Positions 15,466-22,962 are shown, numbered from the stretch's first letter. The stretch: DNA of 28,283 nt from CAZMGD01 sp964565705 (GCA_964565705.1 CAZMGD010000052.1:1-28283), one strand, 5' to 3'. The notes: generated by a model not told the origin, from the letters alone. A program made the numbers and translations.

Positions 15466-16539
15466 TCAGCGGAGCGTGGTCGTGCCGAGCGAGGCCGCGA
15501 CCGCGTCGATCTCGTCGATCAGGTGGGTGGACAGCGGGATGCCGTCGCGCAGGCGCTGGGCGCGGCGCTCGGCCTCGAACATGCCGGGTACGACGATCCG
15601 CTCGACCCCTTCGGCGCGGTCGGATCCGCAGATGTCGTCGATCAGCTCGTCGGTGCGGCGGCGCAGCTCGTCCAGTCCGACGAAGCGATCCGGATCGAGC
15701 CCGATGAACGTGAACCCCTTGGCCACCCGCTGGCGACCGTGCACGTCAGACGCCGTGTGCTCGGTGCGCCCGTAGGAGCTGCCGGCGAGCACCCCGGCCA
15801 GGATCTCGACGAGCAGGCCGAGGCCGTATCCCTTGTGCCCGCCGAACCACTGCAGGTTCCACACCGACGCGGCCTGGGTGTCGGTCGTGGGCCGGCCCTG
15901 CTCGTCGCACGCCCAGCCCTCGGGGATCGTCTCGTCGCCGCGTCGCTTCGCGAGCAGCAGCCGGTTGCCGGCGACAGCGGTCGTGGCGATGTCGTAGACG
16001 ATCGTCGGATGCCTCCCGGTCGGGATCGCGTACGAGATCGGGTTGGTCGAGAACATCGGCGTCACCCCGCCGTAGGGCGGTACGACGGTCGGGCCGTTCT
16101 GCACGCACAGGCACACGATCCCCTCTTCGGCGACACGGCGCGTGTAGACGCCGATCGCGCCGAGGTGCGTCGCCTCGCGCACGCTCACCGAGGCGATCCC
16201 GTGGGCGCGGGCCCGCTCGACCAGGAGGTCGGTGGCACGCAGGCCGGCGATCTGTCCGACACCCAGATGGGCGTCGAGCCAGACCGTCGAACCCGAGTCG
16301 TCGAGCACGTCGATAGTTGCATCCGGAACGATCTGCCCCACCCGCAAGCGGGTCGCGTACATGAGCAGGAGGTGCACGCCATGGGAGTCGACGCCGGTGA
16401 GGTCGGCCTCGACGAGCACTTCGGCCACGCCGGCCGCGTCGCCGGCCGGCACGCCGAGCGCGGTCAGCACCTCGGCGATGACCTGGCGCACCCGGGTGGC
16501 GTCGATCGGTTCGTGGTGGGCGGTGGTGGGGTCGGCCAT
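15466..16539 (-). CDS. Ldh-family NAD(P)-dependent 2-hydroxyacid dehydrogenase (malate/L-lactate/sulfolactate type)
   Basis: Member of the Ldh_2 family, which has a fold distinct from classical lactate/malate dehydrogenases and reversibly oxidises 2-hydroxyacids to 2-oxoacids. The 357 residues contain DSHGV at 51-55, the likely catalytic His125 in ATHLG, NGPTVVPPYGG (148-158), STNP (164-167) and the GGHKGYGLGLLVEIL block near 238. Family members include malate, L-sulfolactate, ureidoglycolate and delta-piperideine-carboxylate enzymes, so the substrate cannot be read from sequence. The ATG at 16539 follows the previous stop by 7 nt. Its place just before a ThDP decarboxylase-like gene suggests it makes the 2-oxoacid for that enzyme. 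Confidence 0.9.
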   Translation of the reverse strand: MADPTTAHHEPIDATRVRQVIAEVLTALGVPAGDAAGVAEVLVEADLTGVDSHGVHLLLMYATRLRVGQIVPDATIDVLDDSGSTVWLDAHLGVGQIAGLRATDLLVERARAHGIASVSVREATHLGAIGVYTRRVAEEGIVCLCVQNGPTVVPPYGGVTPMFSTNPISYAIPTGRHPTIVYDIATTAVAGNRLLLAKRRGDETIPEGWACDEQGRPTTDTQAASVWNLQWFGGHKGYGLGLLVEILAGVLAGSSYGRTEHTASDVHGRQRVAKGFTFIGLDPDRFVGLDELRRRTDELIDDICGSDRAEGVERIVVPGMFEAERRAQRLRDGIPLSTHLIDEIDAVAASLGTTTLR

Positions 16540-16546
16540 CGCGCGG

Positions 16547-17290
16547 TCAGTCCGGCAGCCGGTGGCTGTCGCGGTCGCTCTCCTGTGGCTGGCGGCCGGT
16601 GCGCAGCGGGGACAGCGGCGAGTCGACGAGCAGGAAGCGCTGCCAGTCCGAGGAGTGGTCGGTCGCCTCCTTTCGCCAACCGAGGATGCCGGCGTCGGTG
16701 CGCTGCGCGGCTTCGAACTCACCCCACTGGTCCCACGACGGGATCGCCCACAGCAGCAGCACCTCGGTGTCGTTGCACATCGCCGTGGCCCAGGCGCCGA
16801 TCAACGTCTGGCCGAACCGCCCGTGGACGGGGGCGGCGGACTCACGCACGCGCTCCAGGAAGTCCCACGCCGTGCCGCCCGGCACCTTGATCACCTCGTG
16901 GGCGTAGGTCTCGGCGCGCAGGTCCTTCGCGCAGAGCTCCTCGATCGTTTCGGTCCACGGGGCGGGCACGAGGATGCGGTCGATGCCCGAGCGGCGGAAC
17001 TGCGCGGCCTTCGCCCACCAGGCGGCCAGCGCCGGATCCTGCAGCGACGCGTGGTTGAACTCGTGGCGGAACGAGGAGGCGAGGCCGGGGAAGCCGTCTT
17101 CCTCCCAGAGGTTGACGACCTCCGGCCAGCGGCGCGTGCTGCCCACGGTACCCCACACGCCGTAGCAGAGCTGGTGCCGCTCGCGCTGGGCGATCGGCGA
17201 CCAGTTCGCGGTCATGTGGTGCATGTAGTGCGCCCGGTTGTGACCGATGATGTCGATGAACTCGTGGATGTAGACCTTGTCGTTGGCCAT
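16547..17290 (-). CDS. Conserved-looking protein with two ferredoxin-like (dimeric alpha/beta-barrel) halves
   Basis: Not firmly recognised; 247 residues. It looks like a tandem NIPSNAP/EthD-type dimeric alpha/beta-barrel protein. The first half starts KVYIHEFIDIIGHNRAHYMHHM and contains CYGVWGTVGSTRRWPEVVNLWE; the second starts ETYAHEVIKVPGGTAWDFLERV and contains GAWATAMCNDTEVLLLWAIPSWDQW. In both, a beta strand (VYIHE / TYAHE) leads into a helix and a Gly-Trp strand. NIPSNAP-like proteins often lie in catabolic operons, but no enzymatic role is established for this type. It is the first gene of the minus-strand series. I chose ATG 17290; an upstream in-frame ATG at 17314 lacks a ribosome-binding site. 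The C-terminal about 25 residues look disordered. Confidence 0.78.
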   Translation of the reverse strand: MANDKVYIHEFIDIIGHNRAHYMHHMTANWSPIAQRERHQLCYGVWGTVGSTRRWPEVVNLWEEDGFPGLASSFRHEFNHASLQDPALAAWWAKAAQFRRSGIDRILVPAPWTETIEELCAKDLRAETYAHEVIKVPGGTAWDFLERVRESAAPVHGRFGQTLIGAWATAMCNDTEVLLLWAIPSWDQWGEFEAAQRTDAGILGWRKEATDHSSDWQRFLLVDSPLSPLRTGRQPQESDRDSHRLPD

Positions 17291-17293
17291 ATC

Positions 17294-17299
17294 TATGCT
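17294..17299 (+). promoter_or_regulatory. Possible -10 of the double acyl-CoA dehydrogenase gene
   Basis: TATGCT fits TANNNT. Transcription starting 7 nt later (17307) would give a 25-nt leader containing GGGGG at 17318-17322, a plausible ribosome-binding site 9 nt before the GTG at 17332. The neighbouring palindrome (17303-17318) would then sit over the transcript start, a usual place for a repressor. Confidence 0.3.
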
Positions 17300-17302
17300 T
17301 AC

Positions 17303-17318
17303 CAAAATGACCATGATG
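17303..17318. promoter_or_regulatory. CATCAT-type near-palindrome between divergent genes (site B)
   Basis: On the minus strand it reads CATCATGGTCATTTTG. One arm is identical to sites A and C and the other is degenerate. It fills most of the 41-base gap between the divergent tandem-barrel gene (ATG 17290) and the double acyl-CoA dehydrogenase (GTG 17332). The longer match to site A on the minus strand, including flanking C residues, is CCCCATCATRGYCATKTW over 18 bases. Confidence 0.45.
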
Positions 17319-17331
17319 GGGGTCGAAGCCA

Positions 17332-19365
17332 GTGGCGGCTGACCACCGCTTCTCCCCCGGGGCCGAGGCGTTCCGCGCCGAGGTCGTCGCCTGGTTGTCC
17401 GGGCAGGACGTCGAGGTGTCCGACCCCCTCGACCTCACCGGCGTGGGCGAGGACGTCGAGCGGCGCATCCACGCGGACGCCGGCGCGCGCGGCTGGTTGT
17501 CGCTGCCGGTGGAGCAGCAGGCGGTGTTCAACTTCGAGGCCGCTCGCGCAGACGCCCCGGTGATCGACACGGCGATGACGCTCGCCGGCACGGCGGTGCA
17601 GCGATTTGCCACGAACGACCTGCACCGCCGGGTGCTGGCCGACATGGAGGCGGGGCGGGTCGAGGCCTGCTGCGCGTACACCGAGCCCGGCGCCGGCAGC
17701 GACCTGACCCTGCTGTCGACGACCGCCGTGCGCGAGGGCGACGGCTGGGCGCTGTCGGGGGTCAAGTCGCTCGTGACCGGAGCCCACAAGTCGGACTGGT
17801 GCGTCACGATCGCTCGCACCGATCCCGATGCGGCGCCGCGGGCGGCGATGTCGATGTTCCTCGTGGACATGCGCGCCCCGGGGGTCGAGGTGCGGCGGCA
17901 GCGGACGATGAACGGGTGGACGCTCGACGAGATCGAGCTCCACGACGTCCGCGTGCCCGTTGACGCGCTGCTCGGCGTCGCCGGCGAGGGATGGCGGCAG
18001 ATGGGTGCGGCGCTCGCCGCCGAGCGCTCGGGCATGTTCTGGCTGGGCTTCGCCCGCCATGTGCTCGACCTGCTCGCCGAGCACGTGTGCCGTTCGTCTC
18101 GGGATGGCGTGCTGCTCGCCGACGATCCGCTGGTCCTCGACGAGATCGGCCGGCTGGAGATCGCCTGGTCGAGTGCCGACCTGACCGCGCGGCGCGCGCT
18201 GTGGTCGCAGCTGGAGGGCGTCGACCTCGTCGCCGCGCCGGCGATGGCGAAGGTGGTCTGTACCGAGCTGCTGCAGCAGATCGCCCAGTCGGCGACCGAG
18301 ATCGCCGGCGCGGATGGCCTGGTCTGGGCGCCGCTCTTCCAGGATCCCGACCTGCCGGTGGGCGGGCGGCTGGCGTGGGAGTACCTGGAGCGGGTGCACG
18401 CCACGATCGGCGCCGGCGCCAACGAGGTGCACCGCGACGCGATCGCGGCGAGCGTGCTGCGGGACGCGAGCCGACCGGCGGATCGGCAGCGCGCGGCCCG
18501 CCTCGGGCCCTCCGACCGCGAGGTGACGCTCGCCGCGCAGGCAGCCGATGCCTTCGCTGCAGGCGGCACCCCCCCGACGACAGCGACGTTCACCGAGGCC
18601 TGCCACGTCACCGCAGCCGCCGGGCGCGCAGCGCCCGACCGGGCCCACCTCGTCGAGACGTGGGCGTCGTTGCTCGGCTGGGTCGGCGACGGCGTCGTGG
18701 CGGTGTCGTTCGACGTGCGTGACGACCGGTGCGACCACGTCGCCCGAGCGGGACGGGCCACGCTCCTGCTGGTGGCCGGCGACGACGGCGTCGTCGCCGG
18801 GATCCCCCTCTCCGACGCCCGACTGATCCCCCAGCCGACGTTGTTCGACCCCGACGCCTGCCACGTCGAGCTGCCACCAGGTTGGCGCGGTGCCGCGAAG
18901 CCCGCCGACGTGCGGCGTGCACGCGCGCTGGCGACGGTGCTCCTCGCCGCCGACTGCGTCGGCGCGGCCGCAGCGGCCTTCGACGCGACGGTGGAGCGGG
19001 TGGCCGAGCGGCCGATGCGCGGCGGGGTGCTCGCCGACCTCCAGGTGGTTCGCCACCGGATCGCCGACATGGCGATCGCCGTCACGACATGCTGGGATGC
19101 CGTGCTCGACGCCGCGGCCCGCGTCGACCGCGACGAGCCCACCGACGCCGTCGGGATCGCGTCGATCCGGGCCAAAGCGGTGGCGGTCACGCTCGGGCGG
19201 CAGGTGACGGTCGACGCCCTGCGCCTCGCCGGCGGCATCGGCATCCTCGAGGCGCATCCTTGGCAGCGCTGGTACCGGCGGGTCAAGGCCGCCGAGCCGG
19301 TGTTCGGTTCCCCCCGCGACCACCGTGCCGACGTCGCCCGGGCCAGCCTCGACCGCCTCCGCTGA
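17332..19365 (+). CDS. Double-length acyl-CoA dehydrogenase (FadE34-like fusion)
   Basis: At 677 residues this is nearly twice a normal acyl-CoA dehydrogenase. The first half is complete: TEPGAGSD at 117-124, WALSGVKSLVTGAH, and IGAGANEVHRDAIA from 359. The second half (from about 395) has a shortened N-terminal part but keeps the beta and C-terminal helical domains, with ERPMRGGVLADLQVVRHRIADM in place of the FAD motif and GGIGILEAHPWQRWYRR. At the usual catalytic Glu position the first half has Ala361. Fused pairs of this kind are known as FadE34 (ChsE3) in mycobacterial cholesterol side-chain oxidation, where the fusion replaces an alpha/beta heteromer. The GTG start at 17332 has GGGGG about 9 nt upstream. 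The substrate is unknown; a bulky or branched acyl-CoA is likely. Confidence 0.9.
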   Translation: MAADHRFSPGAEAFRAEVVAWLSGQDVEVSDPLDLTGVGEDVERRIHADAGARGWLSLPVEQQAVFNFEAARADAPVIDTAMTLAGTAVQRFATNDLHRRVLADMEAGRVEACCAYTEPGAGSDLTLLSTTAVREGDGWALSGVKSLVTGAHKSDWCVTIARTDPDAAPRAAMSMFLVDMRAPGVEVRRQRTMNGWTLDEIELHDVRVPVDALLGVAGEGWRQMGAALAAERSGMFWLGFARHVLDLLAEHVCRSSRDGVLLADDPLVLDEIGRLEIAWSSADLTARRALWSQLEGVDLVAAPAMAKVVCTELLQQIAQSATEIAGADGLVWAPLFQDPDLPVGGRLAWEYLERVHATIGAGANEVHRDAIAASVLRDASRPADRQRAARLGPSDREVTLAAQAADAFAAGGTPPTTATFTEACHVTAAAGRAAPDRAHLVETWASLLGWVGDGVVAVSFDVRDDRCDHVARAGRATLLLVAGDDGVVAGIPLSDARLIPQPTLFDPDACHVELPPGWRGAAKPADVRRARALATVLLAADCVGAAAAAFDATVERVAERPMRGGVLADLQVVRHRIADMAIAVTTCWDAVLDAAARVDRDEPTDAVGIASIRAKAVAVTLGRQVTVDALRLAGGIGILEAHPWQRWYRRVKAAEPVFGSPRDHRADVARASLDRLR

Positions 19366-19366
19366 C

Positions 19367-19414
19367 TTCTCGGTCGGCTTCTGGTCGCTCTGGCGACCAG
19401 AAGCCGACCGAGAA
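19367..19414. terminator. Perfect 22-bp hairpin between convergent genes
   Basis: An inverted repeat with 22 perfectly matched bases per arm (19367-19388 and 19393-19414) and loop TCTG starts 1 base after the acyl-CoA dehydrogenase stop and ends 14 bases before the CoA ligase stop. There is no T run on either side, so it would be a U-less, two-way terminator of the type common in actinobacteria. Confidence 0.8.
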
Positions 19415-19428
19415 CTGATCGGGCCGGA

Positions 19429-21018
19429 TCACCAGGTCTCGGGGGCCGTGCGATCCCACGTGGTCGGACCGACGCCGCGCTCGCGCAGCACGAACTTCTG
19501 GACCCGCAGCGACGTCGAGTTGCGCGGGATCGTGTCCACGACGTCGACGTAGCGCGGCACCGAGTAGGCGGGCATCGTCCGGCCGAGGAAGTCGAACAGC
19601 TCGGCGGGAGGTGGGGCGCCGCCGGGTCCGGGCACGATGGCGATCATCACCTCGTCGCCGCCGAACCCGTCGGGCACGCCGAACGCCGCGCACTCGGCCA
19701 CCAACGGATGATCCAGCACCGCCGCCTCCACCTCGAACGAGGAGATGTTCTCGCCGCGCCGGCGGATCGAGTCCTTCATCCGGTCGACGAAGAAGTAGTT
19801 GCCGTCCTCGTCGCAGCGGAACGCGTCGCCGGTGTGGAACCAGCCGTTGCGCCATGCGTCCGCGGTGGCAGCCGGATCACCGTGGTAGCCGGCGTTCAGG
19901 GCCCACGGAGCACGTGTGCGCACGACGAGCTCGCCGACGTGCCCGACGGGCACCGGCCGATCGTGCTCGTCGACGAGGGCGACCTCGGGCCACGGCCAGC
20001 CATCGTCGACCGTGCCGCACGTCTCCCACGGTCCGTGGTCCCAGCCCGTGAACACCATGCTCGGCACCTCGGTCATCCCGTAGGCGGTGCACACCCGCGT
20101 GCCGAAGCGGCGCTCGAACCCCTCCATCGGTTCGATCATCGGCCCGAGGGCGAGGCCGCGCAGCGGGTTGTCGGCGTCGTCGGGTCGCTCGGGTTGGGCC
20201 CAGAGCACGGCGGTCATCGGGCCGACGACGCCGGCCGCCACCGCACCCGTGCGACGGATGTCACCCCAGAACGCGGTCGCGCTGAACTTCTCGCGCATCA
20301 CGATCCTGCCGCCGCGCCAGACGACGAACTGCAGCGCCCCGATGCCGGAGTTGTGGAACATGGACACCGGTGCGTACAGCGCGTCGCCCGGGCCGAGCAT
20401 GTCGGCGGGCACCCACGACCAGTGCGAGTGCGACGCCGCCCACGGGATGACCACCGCCTTCGAGGGGCCCGTCGTACCGGACGTGAGCAGGAACATCGCC
20501 GTGTCGTGCAGCTCGGGCCGCACGGACTCGACCAGGGCGCCGGCGGCCAGGAGGTCGGCGGCCGACGCCGACACCACGCCATCGACGGTGGGTTCGGACC
20601 ATGCGTCGCCGAGCACGATGATGCGCTCCACCGGGGTGCCGGCGCAGACGCCGTCGAAGCGGCCGGTCAAGCCAGGTGAGGCGACGACCGCACGCACGTC
20701 GGCCGTGGTCAGGACGTGGTGCAGCATCTTGCCGATGTGGGCGGTGTTCAGCGGCACCGCCACCATGCCGGCGGCGGTTACCGCCAGCCAGACCAGCGCC
20801 CCGTCGAGCGAGTCGTCGACGAACACGCCGACGGGTGTGCCGGGCTCCATGCCCACCCCGGCGAAGCCGGCCGCCCAGCGGTCGCAGCGCTGCACCACCT
20901 CGGCGTAGGTCAGCCGGCGGCCGTCGACGTGCTCGAGCAGCACCTGGTCGGGTGTGTGGTGTGCCCAGCGGCGCAGCGCGTTCGGGGCGAGGTCGTCCGC
21001 CGTGATCTCGACGCGCAT
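19429..21018 (-). CDS. AMP-dependent acyl-CoA synthetase (CaiC/DitJ-like CoA ligase)
   Basis: ANL-superfamily enzyme of 529 residues expected to activate a carboxylic acid to its CoA thioester with ATP. Motifs: P-loop TSGTTGPSK (179-187), FHNSGIGALQ, YGMTE, and WFHTGDAFRCDEDGNYFFVD followed by RRRGENISSFEVE. Where most members have the catalytic A10 lysine (P.T.TGK), this protein reads NSTSLRVQK, with Arg505 at the aligned position and Lys508 nearby. That variant occurs, as far as I recall, in crotonobetaine/DitJ-type ligases. The ATG at 21018 is separated by 1 base from the dioxygenase stop, so the two form an operon. A likely entry-point enzyme for the acid degraded by this block. Confidence 0.92.
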   Translation of the reverse strand: MRVEITADDLAPNALRRWAHHTPDQVLLEHVDGRRLTYAEVVQRCDRWAAGFAGVGMEPGTPVGVFVDDSLDGALVWLAVTAAGMVAVPLNTAHIGKMLHHVLTTADVRAVVASPGLTGRFDGVCAGTPVERIIVLGDAWSEPTVDGVVSASAADLLAAGALVESVRPELHDTAMFLLTSGTTGPSKAVVIPWAASHSHWSWVPADMLGPGDALYAPVSMFHNSGIGALQFVVWRGGRIVMREKFSATAFWGDIRRTGAVAAGVVGPMTAVLWAQPERPDDADNPLRGLALGPMIEPMEGFERRFGTRVCTAYGMTEVPSMVFTGWDHGPWETCGTVDDGWPWPEVALVDEHDRPVPVGHVGELVVRTRAPWALNAGYHGDPAATADAWRNGWFHTGDAFRCDEDGNYFFVDRMKDSIRRRGENISSFEVEAAVLDHPLVAECAAFGVPDGFGGDEVMIAIVPGPGGAPPPAELFDFLGRTMPAYSVPRYVDVVDTIPRNSTSLRVQKFVLRERGVGPTTWDRTAPETW

Positions 21019-21019
21019 G

Positions 21020-21805
21020 TCAGACGGCGACGGTGGCCCGGTGCAGGTCGCGCGCCTGCCCGCCGGTGTCGCCGACCGCACGGTGCTGCACCGCGCGATT
21101 GTCCCAGATCAGGAGGTCGCCCACCTGCCAACGGTGCCGGTACGTGTACTCCGGGCGCCCGAACTGGGCGTAGAGGAACTCGAGCAGCGGCCGGCTCTCC
21201 TCGGGCGTCCAGCCGTCGAAGTGCCTCACGTACGCGCCGTTCACGTTGAGCAGCTCGCGCCCGGTCTCGGGGTGCACGCCGACCACGGGATGCACGGCGC
21301 GGATCTCGTCGAGCGACAGGCCCTTGGACCGTGCGAGCTCGGTGCCTTGGTGCAGCGCCGAGATGCCGCGAAGGGCGACCCGCATCCCCTCGCTGAGGCC
21401 TTCCAACGCCCGGTAGCTGCTGGAGAACATCGTGTCGCCCCCATAGGCGGGGATCACCCGGGCCAGCAGGAAGCTGATCGCCGGCGGCTGCTTCTCGTAG
21501 CTGAAGTCGGTGTGCCAGGTCTCGGTCAGGGGGTTGGGGTCGTAGATCCGGATCATCTCCGGATGGCCCTCGATCGGCTCGACGTAGGGGTGGGGCACGA
21601 TCCGCCCCCACCGCGACGCGAACGCCACCTGGTCGTCGGGAGTCATCGCCTCTTGGCCGCGGATGCAGATCACCAGGTGCTCCAGCAGCTCGGCACGCAG
21701 CTGGGCGATGAGCTCGTCGTCGGCCTCACGGAGGTCCACTCCGGTGATCAGCGCACCCGCCGAACCGGCTTGCTTGGCGATCTCGTACTGCGACGTCATG
21801 GCCAT
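21020..21805 (-). CDS. TauD/TfdA-family Fe(II)/2-oxoglutarate dioxygenase
   Basis: Non-heme iron dioxygenase of 261 residues that would hydroxylate a substrate with 2-oxoglutarate and O2. The iron ligands are visible as His98 and Asp100 in WHTDFSYEKQPP and His241 in NRAVQHRAVGD; the 2-oxoglutarate-binding Arg is probably Arg256 in LHRATV. Length is typical for TauD or TfdA. Family substrates include taurine, 2,4-D, alkyl sulfates and other carboxylates, so the true substrate is open. I chose ATG 21805, with GGGGTGG a few bases upstream; a second ATG at 21799 is possible. First gene of a two-gene minus-strand operon with the CoA ligase, divergent from the kinase. Confidence 0.92.
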   Translation of the reverse strand: MAMTSQYEIAKQAGSAGALITGVDLREADDELIAQLRAELLEHLVICIRGQEAMTPDDQVAFASRWGRIVPHPYVEPIEGHPEMIRIYDPNPLTETWHTDFSYEKQPPAISFLLARVIPAYGGDTMFSSSYRALEGLSEGMRVALRGISALHQGTELARSKGLSLDEIRAVHPVVGVHPETGRELLNVNGAYVRHFDGWTPEESRPLLEFLYAQFGRPEYTYRHRWQVGDLLIWDNRAVQHRAVGDTGGQARDLHRATVAV

Positions 21806-21840
21806 GAGCCACCCCAATCGGACATCGATCCTTCTGTCCC

Positions 21841-21856
21841 CATCATAGCCATGTAG
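21841..21856. promoter_or_regulatory. CATCATAGCCATGTAG near-palindrome between TauD-type and kinase genes (site A)
   Basis: Shares 13 consecutive bases (CATCATAGCCATG) with site C and the left arm plus flanking Cs with site B. It sits about one third of the way across the 106-base divergent gap. Read on the minus strand it includes TATGAT, which could be the -10 of the dioxygenase operon with a leader of roughly 35 nt. An operator, a promoter, or both at once are possible. Confidence 0.45.
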
Positions 21857-21911
21857 GCCTTGATAGCGCAGTGGTCGAGGTCGGTGACCGGTTCGATACG
21901 GTCATCGGACC

Positions 21912-22952
21912 ATGAGTCGCGTCGAGGTGCCCGGGATCGACATCGAGTGTGTGACCGCATGGCTCGGGTCGAACGTCGAGGGCGCGGTGGGGCCGTTCGA
22001 GTTCCACCAGATCGCCGGCGGGCACTCCAACTTGACGTATCGCGTCACCGGTTCCGATGGCCGGCGGTTCGTGCTGCGTCGCCCACCGCTCGGCCACCTG
22101 CTGGCCAGCGCCCACGACGTCGGGCGCGAGCACCGGATCATCTCGGCGCTCACCGGTACAGCCGTGCCCGTCGCGCCAGCGGTCGGCATGTGTGTGGACG
22201 TCGAGGTCACGGGCGCCCCGTTCTACGTGATGTCGTTCGTCGATGGGATCGTCGTGCGCACCTCGGAGATCGCCGGCAGCGCGCTGACGGTGACGGCGCG
22301 CGACTCCGCGTCCGCGAGCCTGGTGGAGACGCTCGCCGCACTGCATGCGATCGAACCCGCCAGCGTCGGCCTCGACGACCTGGGCCGCCACGAGCGGTAC
22401 ATCGCACGCCAGTTGCGGCGCTGGTACGGGCAGTACGACGCCCAGCACACCCATCGGGTGCCCGATCTGGAGCGGGCACACGACATGCTCGCCGACCGTA
22501 TCCCCGAGCAGGGCCCGGCCCGGATCGTGCACGGCGACTACCGGCTCGACAACTGCATGGTCGACGCCAGCGGCAAGATCATCGCCGTCCTCGACTGGGA
22601 GATCTGCACCCTCGGCGATCCGCTCGCCGACCTCGGGCTGCTGATGGTCTACTGGACCGGGCCCGGCGATGCCGCCAATGCCTGGCGCGACACGCCCACC
22701 GCCGTCGACGGGTTCTGGGATCGCGCCGACCTCGCCGCCCGCTACGCCGAGATCAGCGGGCGCGACATCTCGCGGCTCGACTACTACACCGCGTTTGCTT
22801 TCTGGAAGCTGGCGTGCATCATCGAGGGTGTGTACACCCGCTACTTGGCCGGCGCGCTCGGCGACGTCGACCCCGCCGACGTCGAGCCCTTCCGCCGCCA
22901 GGTCGACGACGCCGCCGCCCAGGCCCTGATGCTGCTCGAGGCACCGGCGTGA
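21912..22952 (+). CDS. Phosphotransferase (APH) family protein, ACAD10/FadE36-like
   Basis: Kinase-fold protein of 346 residues. It has a nucleotide-loop region AGGHSNLTYRV (near 35-45), VLRRPP with the likely phosphate-binding positions, the catalytic loop HGDYRLDN at 207-214 and the metal-binding LDWE at 227-230. This is the pattern of the aminoglycoside phosphotransferase group fused to acyl-CoA dehydrogenases in ACAD10/11 and present as FadE36 in mycobacteria. In ACAD10/11 and bacterial LvaA the kinase phosphorylates 4-hydroxyacyl-CoA so that the phosphate can be eliminated. The same role is plausible here but not shown. ATG at 21912 has no clear ribosome-binding site; TACGGT at 21897-21902 suggests a nearly leaderless mRNA. 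Divergent from the dioxygenase/CoA ligase operon. Confidence 0.9.
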   Translation: MSRVEVPGIDIECVTAWLGSNVEGAVGPFEFHQIAGGHSNLTYRVTGSDGRRFVLRRPPLGHLLASAHDVGREHRIISALTGTAVPVAPAVGMCVDVEVTGAPFYVMSFVDGIVVRTSEIAGSALTVTARDSASASLVETLAALHAIEPASVGLDDLGRHERYIARQLRRWYGQYDAQHTHRVPDLERAHDMLADRIPEQGPARIVHGDYRLDNCMVDASGKIIAVLDWEICTLGDPLADLGLLMVYWTGPGDAANAWRDTPTAVDGFWDRADLAARYAEISGRDISRLDYYTAFAFWKLACIIEGVYTRYLAGALGDVDPADVEPFRRQVDDAAAQALMLLEAPA

Positions 22953-22962
22953 GCGAGCGCAT

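Noticed and set aside
17307..17342. Eleven-codon leader peptide before the double acyl-CoA dehydrogenase
   Set aside because: An ATG follows TATGCT by 7 nt and the frame ends over the GTG start, but a similar short frame at site A shows this comes from the ATG-rich palindrome itself. No independent support.
16842..19323. Long minus-strand reading frames opposite the double acyl-CoA dehydrogenase
   Set aside because: Their products are Arg/Ser/Thr-rich low-complexity sequence typical of antisense frames in GC-rich genes; the plus strand encodes a recognisable enzyme.
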